A stretch of DNA of 64,000 nucleotides from the NCBI GenBank assembly GCA_946902875.1, contig OX336353.1, positions 18,923,151 through 18,987,150 of the forward strand. The letters run 5' to 3'. Positions 32,765 to 43,976 of the stretch are shown in pieces. The notes under the pieces were generated by a model that was given only the letters and a program-made list of their open reading frames with translations, searched no databases and had not been told where the DNA came from. The first letter of the stretch is position 1. Every line of letters begins with the position of its first letter. The translations under genes and the position numbers were made by a program. The stretch is from Nematopogon swammerdamellus. Taxonomy: Eukaryota > Arthropoda > Insecta > Lepidoptera > Adelidae.

Positions 32765-33080
32765 GAGCTCACCCACAGAGCATCAAATGCGCGCGCCCGC
32801 CCCTACTAGAGGCGCCCTGAGCGCGATTTCTCTACAACGCCGTTGAAGCCTGTGGGCGTGGCCTATGACTTACATATGTGTGTTGTGCGTGTGCATTTGT
32901 TTTGTGCGTGTGCCTAGCTTGCTCCTCTTTGTGTGTAGTGTCGATACTAGCACACACACACACATACGAAGCGCTAGCAGCTCAGCGTACGGTTATTGGG
33001 TTTCAAATATCATCGCTTAGGGCGCCTCTAGTAGGGGGCGCGGGCGGTAGGTATTTGATGCTCTGTGAGCTCACCCAACA
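32765..33080. repeat. Inverted repeat with ~60-bp GC-rich arms
   Basis: GAGCTCACCCACAGAGCATC and CTACTAGAGGCGCCCTGAGC (32766-32825) recur inverted at 33020-33080 (TAGGGCGCCTCTAGTAGGGG, TTTGATGCTCTGTGAGCTC). The interval contains a GTGTGT/ACACAC-rich stretch. Could be the ends of a non-autonomous DNA element. Confidence 0.6.
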
Positions 33081-33227
33081 AGGAAGGACATTACCTGTTC
33101 CATTTTGTTTTTTTTTGTTTGTAGAAGCTGGATTTTGTGGCAGAACTCGAGAATAGAGACCAGGGTTGCCAGCTGTTCACGTTCACTGTGGACATTCCAT
33201 GTTTTTGATGCTCTGTCCTCGGTAAAA

Positions 33228-33487
33228 ACATTTTTTTTCCTATGGAAACTGACACGGTTGGCTACATCACCACAACATCCGTGATGTCAGCCCGTAACAC
33301 CGGGTGACCTTGGTGCCACGTCAGTGCTCCCCTTCGGTCGTGCCGGCTACACTGAACTGGACGTAAAACACAAACTATTTACATAGCCATTTCGACCGGC
33401 CATTCATTCAGTGCTGTGGTACCAACCCGGGCGAGTTAAACCCTACCACCTAGTAATATAAGAAGGGAGTCATATACCTTAGTCGCA
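33228..33487 (-). repeat. SINE-B body with D-type head remnant
   Basis: Minus copy from the A-tail side (ATGGAAACTGACACGG) through the core. At the 5' side the sequence is ACTAGTAATATAAGAAGGGA then GTCATATACCTTAG, the junction seen in D-headed copies at 48213 and 57995. The head is truncated after the junction. Confidence 0.75.
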
Positions 33488-33745
33488 ACGTGGACTATGA
33501 AGTGTCCTTGTTTTTGAATTTAAAAAAGAAAATGTGAAATGCTATTTCTATACTTTATTTAATTTCCTTACTGTCTTCGTGTTGGTGATTTCCGAGAATA
33601 TTTTAATCAAATCCGAGTAAACCATTGGTTAAAAATATCCACCTTATTTATCAGGGTCATCTGGCAACCCTGCTAGAGACACGCACAGTCTATTTTGCTC
33701 CCTGAAGGTGCGAGTCAGGAGAATTACAGTCAATCTTTATGTATT

Positions 33746-34113
33746 TTTTAAATGGAAACTGACACGGTTGGTTACATCACCTACAGCATCCGTGATGTCA
33801 GCCCATAACACCGGGTGAACTAGGTGCCATGTCAGTGCTTCCCTTCATTTCATGTCGGCTACACTGAACTGGACGGAAAACACGGACTATTTACATAGCC
33901 GTTTCGACCGACGTTTCATTCAGTTCGTTGGTACCAACCAATGCGGGATGAACCCTACCACCTAGTAAGGTAAGAAGGGAAGGAACCTACAGACTAACGT
34001 GGAATCCGAACCACGGTCAGCCTCCAACGGTCGAGCGGTCACCAATCCAAGTACTGACCGCGCTTAGCGTTGCTTAACAACAGTCGACTGACCGCACCAC
34101 TGAGCTACCGAGG
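33746..34113 (-). repeat. SINE-B, full-length reference copy
   Basis: On the minus strand in order: GCCTCGGTAGCTCAGTGG (A box), GCGGTCAGTCGACTGTTG, a 5S-rRNA-like stretch of ~45 bp (TTAAGCAACGCTAAGCGCGG, then AGTACTTGGATTGGTGACCG), GGAGGCTGACC, B-box-like GGTTCGGATTCC within a CGTGG...CCACG stem, TTAGTCTGTAGG, core, and tail ending GTCAGTTTCCAT plus A-run. Best copy for the architecture, along with 45628-46027. Confidence 0.85.
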
Positions 34114-34125
34114 CTCGCTAATTAT

Positions 34126-34206
34126 TTATCCCTTAGTCGACTTTTACGTCATGCAACGGGGAGAGATGCAGTGGGGCTATTCTTTTTAAGTACCAGCACC
34201 ACACGG
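34126..34206 (-). repeat. Family D head next to a SINE-B copy
   Basis: Minus strand: TACCGTGTGGTGCTGGTAC, TTAAAAAGAATAGCCCCAC, TGCATCTCTCCCCGTTGC, GTCGACTAAGGGAT, then ~12 bp before the SINE-B A box. The same arrangement occurs at 56166-56582. Confidence 0.75.
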
Positions 34207-37200
34207 TACGGATAGTATGGAAGAATATTAAATATTATATGACGTATTCAATTATTTATGTTGTATTCCCTTTTTTTTACAAAATTTTCGAATAAAGCAA
34301 AAACTTTGATGACAAAAATGTGTGTCCGACTGACAAATATCAGAGCCAACCTTAGGGTCCTTTTTCGCAATTTTGCGATGGGACGTAAAAAAGTGGAGGG
34401 TAATTTTCTTACCCATTTTATTCAATTTGAATAACTTCATTCCAATTTAATCAGTTCAGTAACTAAACAGAATGTGAATTAATGTCAATGGAAAGGACAT
34501 ACGCCCAATGTACCGAGTAAGTCACGTAAGTAGACGCGTGACTTAGTAGGTGTACATGGTACGAACGTGGACCAAAACCAACTAACTACACAAACCGAAT
34601 GTACATTGACATAGAAGTGAGACGAACTAGAGGTGATAAATGTTTAATTTATTATTCAATTGGGTTTCCTTAGCGATACCATAAAATATCACATCAAAGT
34701 GAGCGATAACGTGGAAGAAAAATATTAAATTGTCTTATTTATTTCGCAATTTTAATCGAACCCTCTGCATCAATACCAGTTGTTAACTTAATCAAAATTA
34801 GGTTAAACACAAAGAAACTTATTATGAACACAGTTAATGAAAATACAACAGAAATACATCTAAAACTAAATTAATTAAACATACAGAAATACAGGTAGTA
34901 GATGAAAATAAATTTTATAATAAAATTTCTACACATTTTTCGAAATATTTCATTTGGGGTTGTTTCGGGTTTATTCATAGAGTTATTTGTCCCACCAATT
35001 TTAATTGGTTTTTTTTTTGCTTGTTTGTTGGCCATGAATTTCGAAAACTGAACTCCAGAGTATTAATAATAAATTATAAATAAACTGATTTCATTCTTTC
35101 TTTTGACCTAAATCATATTATTTCGGAATACGGCGTAGAAGCACTTACGATAATTTGCATTGGTCCATACAACAGAACAATTTCTGGTCAACATCTGATT
35201 AATCAAATCAGACATGCCTAAATATGACTAATATGTATCTTCTATCGCGCACACAGCCGATGCTCCAAAGCACGAAGGCATAGCTCTCCTCCATTAGGTA
35301 GCTCCCAAATTCCGCCCGACAGTAGACAGAGACGTCCACTAATATCTACAGCGTGCTACAGATGACAATGCAGCCGCCAGCGCAGTCCGTTCCCTTTACC
35401 ATTACAGCGCCATATAGAGTACGCGGCCGAGTCGGGTTGGGAGAGGATTCCATGCAATGGGAGGATGTAATTGGATTTAGAGAAAAAAATGTGAAAAGCA
35501 TTGTCGGCAATGTGTGGATTATAGAACAGCAGCAGGAGAGAAGAAAACGCTTATAGAATGAAACATATTGGGCGTGTGAAAGGTATATTCAAAACTAGTT
35601 TTGCCTTCGACTTCGTTCTGAAATCTGCCATGTTTTAAAATCGTGAAACTTTCGAAGATCGGCTAGCAGTTAAAACGGAACGTAATGAAAAATTCAATTT
35701 AACTAGCGGTTTAGATGAAACTTGGAAAAGTATGCACTTATAATACAGGACAGACAGATACTATTTAGAATTTTGTAATAGCAATTTTTTTAAAAAGCTA
35801 ATATTCTTTATTTTACACACACACACACACACGTTATATTTAACAATAATTGTTTTATACAAAAGGCGAGCATAAGTAAATAGAATATAACAATAAGATA
35901 ATAACAGATGCTAAAGTAAAAATAGAATAGAATGAATTATACCTACATGATTTATTGCACAATAATAAATAATAAACAATAATAGGTAACCAATGAAAAA
36001 AAATTAAAATATATAAAAGAACAATATAAATATACAAGAATAAAGAGAGAAACAAATTCATAATTTATATCAATCACATCAAATAACATTTCCGTTCTTA
36101 ATTTCTGCACATTTTTCTCATTTACTCCCCTACTAAAAACGTTCACTAGTAGTGATAAGTCTGCATTTGTGCGCTATTGTTCTATCTATATAATATTATG
36201 TTTGTTCTCTTGTGTATGTTATTTTTGTTATTTGATCTGAAATAAAGAACGTTGTCGAATTTTATCTATTCTATTCCATTCAAATAAATTCTTCAGACAG
36301 CAACCACAGTTCTACCCTCACTATATAATTATCTCTCTGTATGTATTCTTTTTGTATTATTGTTTTATTATTGGTGTGCAATAAATAATTCATATTCTAT
36401 TATTATATTAAAGTCTTCACCCCCAAGAAGCTCGAGCAAGAGTTTGTCAGCCATCCTTCTATTACAGCTGCTATAGGCTAATTTAAACGCGGCAACGCTG
36501 ACACGCTACGAAGCCACATGAGACGTCAGCCCACTCTGCTCTCCTTATCATGTTCCGATGAATTATTGCTTGCCGCCTGTGAGCTAGGTAAATGGCTGGA
36601 TAATGTAGCCGAATTTCTGTCATTAGTATGTACAACGCGCGGAGCGTAGGGAGGAACTGTTTCCGCCCCTCTAGGTGACGTTGGGGATATATTAATTTAT
36701 AGGGTGTAAGTTCTCGCCTTTCTTTCGCATGTGGTGAGTTTATTGCATCTAACGGTTATATGTGCGAGTTTGTTGTGTTGATTTTCATTTTCAGTTTCGT
36801 GTTTGCTTTTAATTTATCTATTGATCCAGTCGATAAATAAACTAAACCTTCCGACTTCTCCAAGTATGATACTTGCCCAAGTATGATACTTGGACAAGCG
36901 AGATATAATTTTCAATCGGCTTATTCTATTAGCAGGATAAATTATTTGATTTATAGTATTTTCATTTCGATGTTATTTTATTATACGTTTAGGTTTTCTT
37001 TTATTTACGGTCCAATTTTTATTGATTTTTTATTTAGATTCATTGTGTTATTTTAAACCAATTAAACGGAAATTATATTCAATTGTTTTTCTAATTATAG
37101 TTTCTATTTTAGTTTGTATCATTATCAATTTCAAAGAATGCGTCATGACTTGACTTTTGAGTAATATATTTTTAATGTGTATAATAAAGCGTATTTCCAC

Positions 37201-38070
37201 ACTCTTTCACGATAACCCAAAGGTTGGCTGGAGGAGAAGTATTTGAGCTGTACTTTTTACAAAATGTGGAAGTTCAATAAATATATTTTGATTTTAAGCA
37301 TTTCAATAATTAATCCTAGCTACTAGCATTTCAAAGTGAATGTCTGATTTAGTGACGTGTGGTTGATTAATCCTATTTTGACTTTATATATTTTGTTTTT
37401 CAACCTGAAAATCTCCGAGTGTATAAATTTCTAAGTACATATTGAAATTGCACATTTGTGAAATTTATATTTATTATCAAGAAAACGAGACTAAATTCTC
37501 TCCTGCATCCCACAGCCAGCCGTCACTAGTCACTTTCACAAACTCAATATTCTCGCAGGCGTTACGCGCGCCAAGTAATTTGTATAAAGGCGGGGTCCTA
37601 TGACACAAATTGTCTAATTAACATGAGCTATAGTTTACTCTATTTATTAATGTAGTCAGCTCCTAATGACGGGCTCTAGCGAAGGCGGCGATAATTAGAA
37701 GTGTAAGCCTTCCCTAAGTGTCGGCCTGGCAATGCGTTGACGGTTAATCTGATGTTTGCCTTCATTAAGATCTTCATTCGTTGGATTATGCTGACAATAA
37801 TCATGATTAATAATATGGAGTAATTTCGCTTTTGATACGTTGAGTTCAGCTTCTGATCTAGCTGCTGACAATAGTATTTCTTCGGTATTTAATAATAAAT
37901 AGTATTTATTCTACTTAATGAGGTCGGCGTTTTGCTTTAGGCAACAGATATATAGATGTGATATGGCGAGTGCTTGTTACTTCGTATACTTTGATATTGT
38001 TGTTAGATTAATAAATTTTTCCTTGTGCTGGATTTGGCTCTCTTGGGATTTGATTGGTTTCGTACTGTGT
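34207..38070. other. Repeat-poor unique DNA
   Basis: Almost free of the families seen elsewhere. A degenerate Helitron end may lie at 35597 (CTAGTTTTGCCTTCGACTTC), and a CA microsatellite is at 35815-35833. No gene with recognisable domains; the 67-codon frame at 35353-35556 has no motif. 36470-36760 and 37500-37760 are less AT-biased and could be conserved non-coding DNA. Confidence 0.4.
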
Positions 38071-38130
38071 GAGACCAGTACTTAAAAATAATAGCCCCCT
38101 GCGTCTCTCCCCGTGCATGTCGTACACGAT
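38071..38130 (+). repeat. Family D head fragment
   Basis: AGTACTTAAAAATAATAGCC, CCCTGCGTCTCTCCCC and GCATGTCGTA match the D head. The sequence diverges immediately afterwards. Confidence 0.6.
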
Positions 38131-39057
38131 TACCGCCAGAGATGATTCTTTGGAAGTATTTTTTACGAAATAGTGTTTCATCAATATTAATAAAGTCGAC
38201 AATGCAAGTAACAAGATGGATCTGAAGAATGGATATCCATTAATTCTAAAAATAATAAACTAAAACCGACTCTCTAAAACCAAGATCGAATTATCGCAAG
38301 CCACGATCGCGGCGAAACGAAAAACTAACACTTTTAATATGAATGCGATAATTGAGACACAGGCCGCCTAGTTGCCAGCAATTAAGTGAACCACAAAGCC
38401 GAGCTCCAAATTGGAAGAAACAATGAACATAAAAACACGGACACGTAAATTATATTAAGTCCCCTTTTGCACCGAGCTACGCACGTCCCTAGCCGAAAGA
38501 AAAATAAAGAATGAATTCATTAGAAATAAAAATTCCAGTCCGCATAATGCCAGAGAGAGAGAGGGTTTCGTCGCTGAAAAAAAAAGTAAACTCTAGGTGT
38601 CATCCTGGACTTGCAGTTCATTAGGTGTATATTTTTAATTTGTTTAAGCAGAATTCGCACTTCTACACCTTGTAAAGATAATTTTCTGCTAGTATCAGCA
38701 TTATAGTAACATTAATCTTTTTCATCCTTTTATCTATCGACAGGTATCATCGTGATATTAATTGTGTGTTCTCTAACACCTATAATGTAGAGGTCTTGGA
38801 AATGCGTGTCAATAAAATCTAGAACCGTTTTGTCCGCCTTGTCGTTCGCATGGCAGCTTGCTGTGCGTGGTTTCGCCGGAAGTGGTGTTATTAGCAATGT
38901 CCTATTTTCCAATAGACTTTTGGGCACAATTGGGCGAATTGATCCGTTTCAGTTGGTCAGTTTAGTTGGTCGGAGTGGAAAGCCTGCTTAATTTACAGTA
39001 TCAGCTTAAGCCTCTATATCGACAAAGAGTTTATCATTATGCTTTGTCACATCTGAG
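38131..39057. other. Unique DNA
   Basis: No repeat family recognised. 38340-38560 is compositionally balanced and could be conserved non-coding sequence. Confidence 0.3.
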
Positions 39058-39200
39058 AATTCCCTTTGGATTGATTATACTGGACTAGAGGAGAACACAA
39101 GCAAGGTTGCTAAAGACTTTCTTCTAGTACGGTGGTATCAAGCCAGTCGGCTACTATTTGAGTGTAGTAGTCAAGCGCCTAGTATAATCAAACAGCGGAT
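39058..39200 (-). repeat. Degenerate SINE-A fragment
   Basis: GGATTGATTATACTGGACTA then GAGGAGAACACAAGCAAGG and GTACGGTGGTATCAAGCCAG match the SINE-A middle with several changes. Tail and head absent. Confidence 0.6.
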
Positions 39201-39544
39201 CCCTAAGCCCTGTAACTCTATTAACAATTACGATGCGGAAGCCGACAATAGACGAGCGTACCGTAGCAGCGATAATCATCTATTCTGCTTTTAATTATTC
39301 ACTTCTGCCCCGCCCACAGACGGTATGTTATGTGAAGATGTCCAATCATATTAGCCAGCGGCGGGCGCACGTTGCGGGAACTCAACGGCTACTGGAAACT
39401 CATTGCTTTTAATTTGGTGAAGTTTTGGCATGAGAAATTTTGGCTTGCGGGCGCGGGACTTAGTATATTAAGAGTTCGCTATTTTTATAATAATAATATT
39501 GTAGCCTTGTTTGATCCTGCTAATATTTTCCTTTTTGATATTTT

Positions 39545-39593
39545 GAAGAAAGCGGAAATCAAAATGGTCCTTATTTTGATTTCCGCTTTCTTC
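39545..39593. repeat. Perfect 20-bp hairpin
   Basis: GAAGAAAGCGGAAATCAAAA (39545-39564) and its exact complement (39574-39593) with a 9-bp loop. It lies within a region open on the plus strand (39372-39674), but no gene is recognised. Confidence 0.8.
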
Positions 39594-40413
39594 ATCCTTT
39601 ACCACGATTTTAAAGATTTTTGCATCTGTAATGATGTTTTACAGAAGAAAAAAAAAACTTTATTATTGCTCTAAATTTAGTGTACAGTTGATCTTGATAT
39701 TGTGTAGCTCCAATTTTATCCCAGACATTTTAATGTACTACTCTTTCATTAGAGAAGATTACAACTTCAACAACAACTTGATTAATTTCGGGAACAATCC
39801 CAAAACATTAAATGAAATTGCAACCATTATTTTCATGTTTGCTAGGTGCTTTTCAGTTATATAGTTATTTGTATTGCTTTTTAAGTTAATTACGATCATT
39901 AAGATTCTGTAGCTGTATTTAACCTGTATTTATTATTCATCTATTGATTAATTAAAAATTAAAAAAGACATATTGGTACAGACAGGTACACCTTATTTTT
40001 TTTACCTGTATTCTATAAAGCATATAGCTTTAAATATTTTCACATTTATTCACCTGCTTTTTCACTCGTGGATTAGCCTAGTAATTTGGTACCTATATTA
40101 GTATGTATTGTTTGTACGTAGTAGGTATGTACATTATATACATGTGTTTGTATGTCTATGCTGAATAAACAGATATCTAGTCTAGGTAATATGTAGATAT
40201 TATAAAATACGACGTCTTCCTCCGCGCTTTCACTTTCACTGTACATAAAATTCTTTCTTTATAATTTTATTCCTCATCATCCAAAGGTTCACTGGCACAA
40301 ATCGCTTATAGTGATAAAGTCCACCTTTGCACCTTCCTCTATTTTTTTATTGCTCCTTGAGTATTGTTTATTTTTTAATTGTGCCCAATGAAACTTTGTT
40401 TGTGTTCTATTCC

Positions 40414-40472
40414 AAAGTATCAGTAATAAAAAAACTTAAGAATGATTCTTAAGTTTTTTTTACTGATACTTT
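40414..40472. repeat. 59-bp near-perfect hairpin
   Basis: AAAGTATCAGTAATAAAAAA followed by ACTTAAGAAT, then the complement ATTCTTAAGTTTTTTTTACT and GATACTTT, almost without a loop. Possibly a minimal foldback element. No flanking target duplication is clear. Confidence 0.75.
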
Positions 40473-40819
40473 ATGGTCAAAATTAATGAATAATTCACAT
40501 TCTAAAGCTATGTCACCTTTACATATATCTTTTAAAACAGACACACGTCAGTTTTCTATTTAAAATGCTATAAAACGCGACATAGACTTAAAATTTTAAA
40601 GGTAATAAATTAAAAAATCAAGAATAAAAAACATCTGTCTTATATTGTTCGGAGCGATGTCAGAGGCTAACCGATGTTTAAGTTCACAATGGGTGCACCT
40701 GCCATGATAGAAAGATTTCCAAACTTTAGAAGGCGCCCGCGTTGAGTAGGTGAAAGTCAATTATAAAAAGTGTGCTAAAAGGCATAATCACTACTAATAT
40801 AAAAAACAAAAATGGTAAT

Positions 40820-40968
40820 TTAAAAACCCGACCGTAGTCGGAAGCTAGGAAAGACCAGTAGAAAATGCAGTAGTCGGACTTCCTATATATTTGAATCCTT
40901 CTGCACACACATATAGTATCTAAGTACTGCTCTTTCCTTCGTTTTTATTCGTAGTCGGGTCTTAAATT
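40820..40968. mobile_element. Small element with CCCGAC-type inverted ends
   Basis: Left end AAAACCCGACCGTAGTCGG, right end CGTAGTCGGGTCTTAAA. The same terminal motif marks the large foldback at 58361-59100 and the block at 55512. Likely a MITE-like family. Confidence 0.5.
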
Positions 40969-41351
40969 GTTTTTTTTATTATTCTTTTTAGCGCTAAAAT
41001 AAAAGAATTATCATGAAAATTCCAGAATACTTGGTTTATTTGGTACCTAGGTTAATTTTAATGTCTTATTAGATGCAATAGTTTTTTTTCAAATTAATTT
41101 TATTATATTTTTAAGTTATTAATTTATTTATTGGATAGGTTAAATTTATAATGTTGTGTCGTTTGTTGGTTGTTAATGTTAATTTTTCATTATATTCACA
41201 CTCATAAAAAAACAAGTAAAGAAAGGTATTGTGTAGTATATTTTTGAGCAAAGCCTCCTCTAAAAGCTAGCTACAAAATTATTATGCCTATTACTGTCGA
41301 ACTTCTAGACTGATGGATCAGCTTGCCGTCCGTCAGTCAATTAGGCAGTCA

Positions 41352-41585
41352 CTCTGTCAGACAGTGTGTATGCGTCCACTGCTAGACATAGTCCTCTAAA
41401 ATTTTCCTCCAGTCCTCCCGACGTTCAGCGGTGTCGTCGCTCCACTTGGCGGGTGGTTTACCCACACTCACTTTTGCTGTCCGTCCACATAAGGTTACCC
41501 CAACGTCGTCGTCGTCTCTTCGGCTGATGTGCCCAGCCTAATGCCACTTGAGCTCAGCCACCCACCTGGTGTCCAAGATAAACTA
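41352..41585 (-). pseudogene. LINE C-terminal remnant
   Basis: Minus-strand frames carry GLEENFRGLCLAVDAYTL, the ending seen at 838-920, preceded by a decayed segment with stops. Strongly 5'-truncated. Confidence 0.55.
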
Positions 41586-41624
41586 CTTTCCGTAAAAGTT
41601 TTCGTTAAATAGTCTATTTACAGA

Positions 41625-41769
41625 TTAAGGCTCACTTGCACCAACACGAATTTAAGATATAAACCAGTTTAACTCGTTAAGCTAGCACCCGTTGACTGTG
41701 GGAACAGCGTTTAAATCCATAACTCGCTACTTAACTCTAAACTCGTGTTGGTGCAAGTGGGCCTAAGTT
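41625..41769. mobile_element. MITE with ~25-bp inverted ends
   Basis: Ends TTAAGGCTCACTTGCACCAA / CTCGTGTTGGTGCAAGTGGG with inverted GTTTA-rich subterminal sequence. ~145 bp, no coding. Probable short TTA/TAA target duplication. Confidence 0.7.
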
Positions 41770-41962
41770 AGGGACGACCTAAACTCTATCCACTGCGTGA
41801 TGGCAGGTCCACGCCTTTGACTTCTTTGCCACCATAGAACACGGATATTGCGTGACCAAGTATCGGATAAAATAAGAGTTTTCTTTATCTTATCTCGTTG
41901 CTGCTACAAAGCGATACCTCGCTTCTTCATTCTTCTTGGAGGAGACCAGTTTCCTATCTGGC

Positions 41963-42061
41963 AGTTTCAAAGCTGTGTGCAGTTAGTTAAACAGGATAGC
42001 AGGATAGGAAGGGCCGATTGCATCAACAGAGACTCAACAAGTAAGTGATCATTAAGTCCAC
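41963..42061 (+). repeat. 99-bp direct repeat, left copy
   Basis: Identical in length to 42357-42455 and ~93% identical (7 mismatches by eye). It abuts the A-tail side of the SINE-A copy at 42062 exactly. Confidence 0.9.
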
Positions 42062-42356
42062 TTTTTTTTTTATGTAATACGGTGACTGAGTCAGAGGGGC
42101 CAAAGCGCATACTCTGACTAGCCAATATCACTTCCGAGATGGTAGGTGCCATAACTGAGACTTCCCTGGATTGCTGGCTATACTGAACTAGAGGAGAACA
42201 CAACCAAGGCTGATATGCGGCCATCTTACATCCAGTACGGTGGTACCAATCCAGTCGGCTACAATAATTTGAGCCTGCCATCTAGTAAGGGGCAAGGTAA
42301 GGGACCTACAGTTTTACACCGGTTCCGAACGGTGAGTCAGCAGGTGTAGGTATGCA
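42062..42356 (-). repeat. SINE-A, head-truncated, between 99-bp direct repeats
   Basis: T-run at 42062-42072, then the SINE-A tail, body and core to CAGGTGTAGGTATGCA. The tRNA head is absent. Both ends meet the flanking 99-bp repeats without a gap. Confidence 0.85.
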
Positions 42357-42455
42357 AGTTTCAAAGCTATGTGCAGTTAGTTAAACAGGTTAGCAGGATA
42401 GGAAGGGCCGATTGCATCACCACAGACTTAACAAGTAAGTAATCAGTAAGTCCAC
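42357..42455 (+). repeat. 99-bp direct repeat, right copy
   Basis: See 41963-42061. Starts AGTTTCAAAGCTATGTGCAG and ends AGTCCAC. Confidence 0.9.
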
Positions 42456-43109
42456 ATAATATTATGCTCATCTTAAACAGGTTGAATGCCGACCGCAACA
42501 TATAATAATGACATACGGTTCTTGCGATGAACTGGACGTCACAATAGTGTGTCGTTTGTATGGATTTTATATGCAACTAAAGTCTGGTGGTTTTCTGCAG
42601 ATAATTTTAAACTGTAGGTCGATTTCAGCGAATTTCTCAGTTTTCTAGCGGTAATTTCGGTTTCGGTATCTGGCAACCCAAATTAGTAAAAGCTGTTTTT
42701 TTTTTCTTATGAAAATTTTCAATTTCCTTTTGTATTTTCGGTGTTGTGGTTTTTGGTGAAACCATCAAAAAAACCACCCACACACACCCTTTTAATGACA
42801 AGATAAAAGTCAGTTGCGCCAAAGATGAAATGCTGTCATTAGAATCCTAAGCTGACTTGAAGTTAAGTCTGAGTGTTCGGCCATTTAACTTTCTAACAAG
42901 CACTTAAGAAATGTCAAACTGGCACGCGATGTAGCTGTTGATGCTGCCAATCATGTCAGGTTCCATAGAAGAAAGAAATAACACTACAAAATCAGTAAAA
43001 AAAAGTCTGTTTCATCAAAATCGGTTCAGTAGATTCGGAGATATCGGTTCCAACGACGGGTGAACAGATTAACACCAGATTAATCATGATAAGTCACACA
43101 TAGAACCAA

Positions 43110-43209
43110 CCCTAGGAATCATTTTCTGACGCACCGGATCGTAAGCGCCTGGAACAAATTATCTGAAGACACCATCGGCGCCCACTCAATTAATTCGTTA
43201 AAAATCTAA
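43110..43209 (+). pseudogene. LINE C-terminal coding fragment
   Basis: Reads NHFLTHRIVSAWNKLSEDTI then GAHSINSLKI-stop (43207-43209). 'THRxVxAWNKLP' followed by 'SINxFK' is typical of LINE reverse transcriptase C-termini. Only ~33 codons remain. Confidence 0.7.
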
Positions 43210-43589
43210 TTAGAAAAATCAAACAAAACAAAAATACTTAAAAACGATACACTTATAAATAAAAAATAAAAACAGAATACACGCACCAGCTGTCAGCTGT
43301 CAGTGCTTAAATAAATAAATAAATAAAATATGGGTCCCTCTTTCGCGTTTTTCAACGGGGCCCTTTAAATACCAACATATTCTGAACTTTTTCCATACGC
43401 ATCTTTGATCCATACGCATGAAATGTTAGATTTGATCATTTCCTTCACACATCGTCCTTATTACGATTGAGGTGTTCACTGATGCAAACGTAAGTGGCGG
43501 GTTCGTACCCAATTTCGTCTTCGTTATACCCTTCAAGGGGGATCCTGATGACTTCCACGAACGTTCCGTTTGCATAAATAAAGTCGCGT

Positions 43590-43665
43590 CTGTCTCCTAA
43601 TAGGATAGGCAGAGACAACGAATCACCGCACGCCACGACCCTCTTGACGAAGATCCTGGTTCTCT
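43590..43665 (-). repeat. Family H fragment
   Basis: AGGATAGGCAGAGACAACGA and CGCCACGACCCT correspond to the H unit on the minus strand, diverged. Confidence 0.5.
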
Positions 43666-43805
43666 ACTTCTGTCTTAAAGCGAATCTTTCATAAACAGAA
43701 TCTGTCGTAAAACTAATCTGTCCTAAACCGAATATGTCCTTAACCGATCTCTGAGACCTTTTCCCCACTTCTTGTAAAATATATTTGTCAGTTTCACGTA
43801 TTTCA

Positions 43806-43976
43806 ACCCAAGTATTGTCTCGGGTGTTTCAAGAGAGGCGTGAATACGTGCACCTGTCAGGCCAACATGGCATTAGCAACAGCCGCGTATGACCGAATTT
43901 CTATGGGCGTCGTTAGACACCTTATGGGTAGCTCGACGTCACATGTTGAGCTTTCTATAAAAAAAAACGTACTACT
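43806..43976 (+). repeat. Family E repeat
   Basis: TTCAAGAGAGGCGTGAATAC, CACCTGTCAGGCC, CTATGGGCGTCGTTAGACAC, CTTATGGGTAGCTCG and a terminal A-run (43962-43970). Confidence 0.7.
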
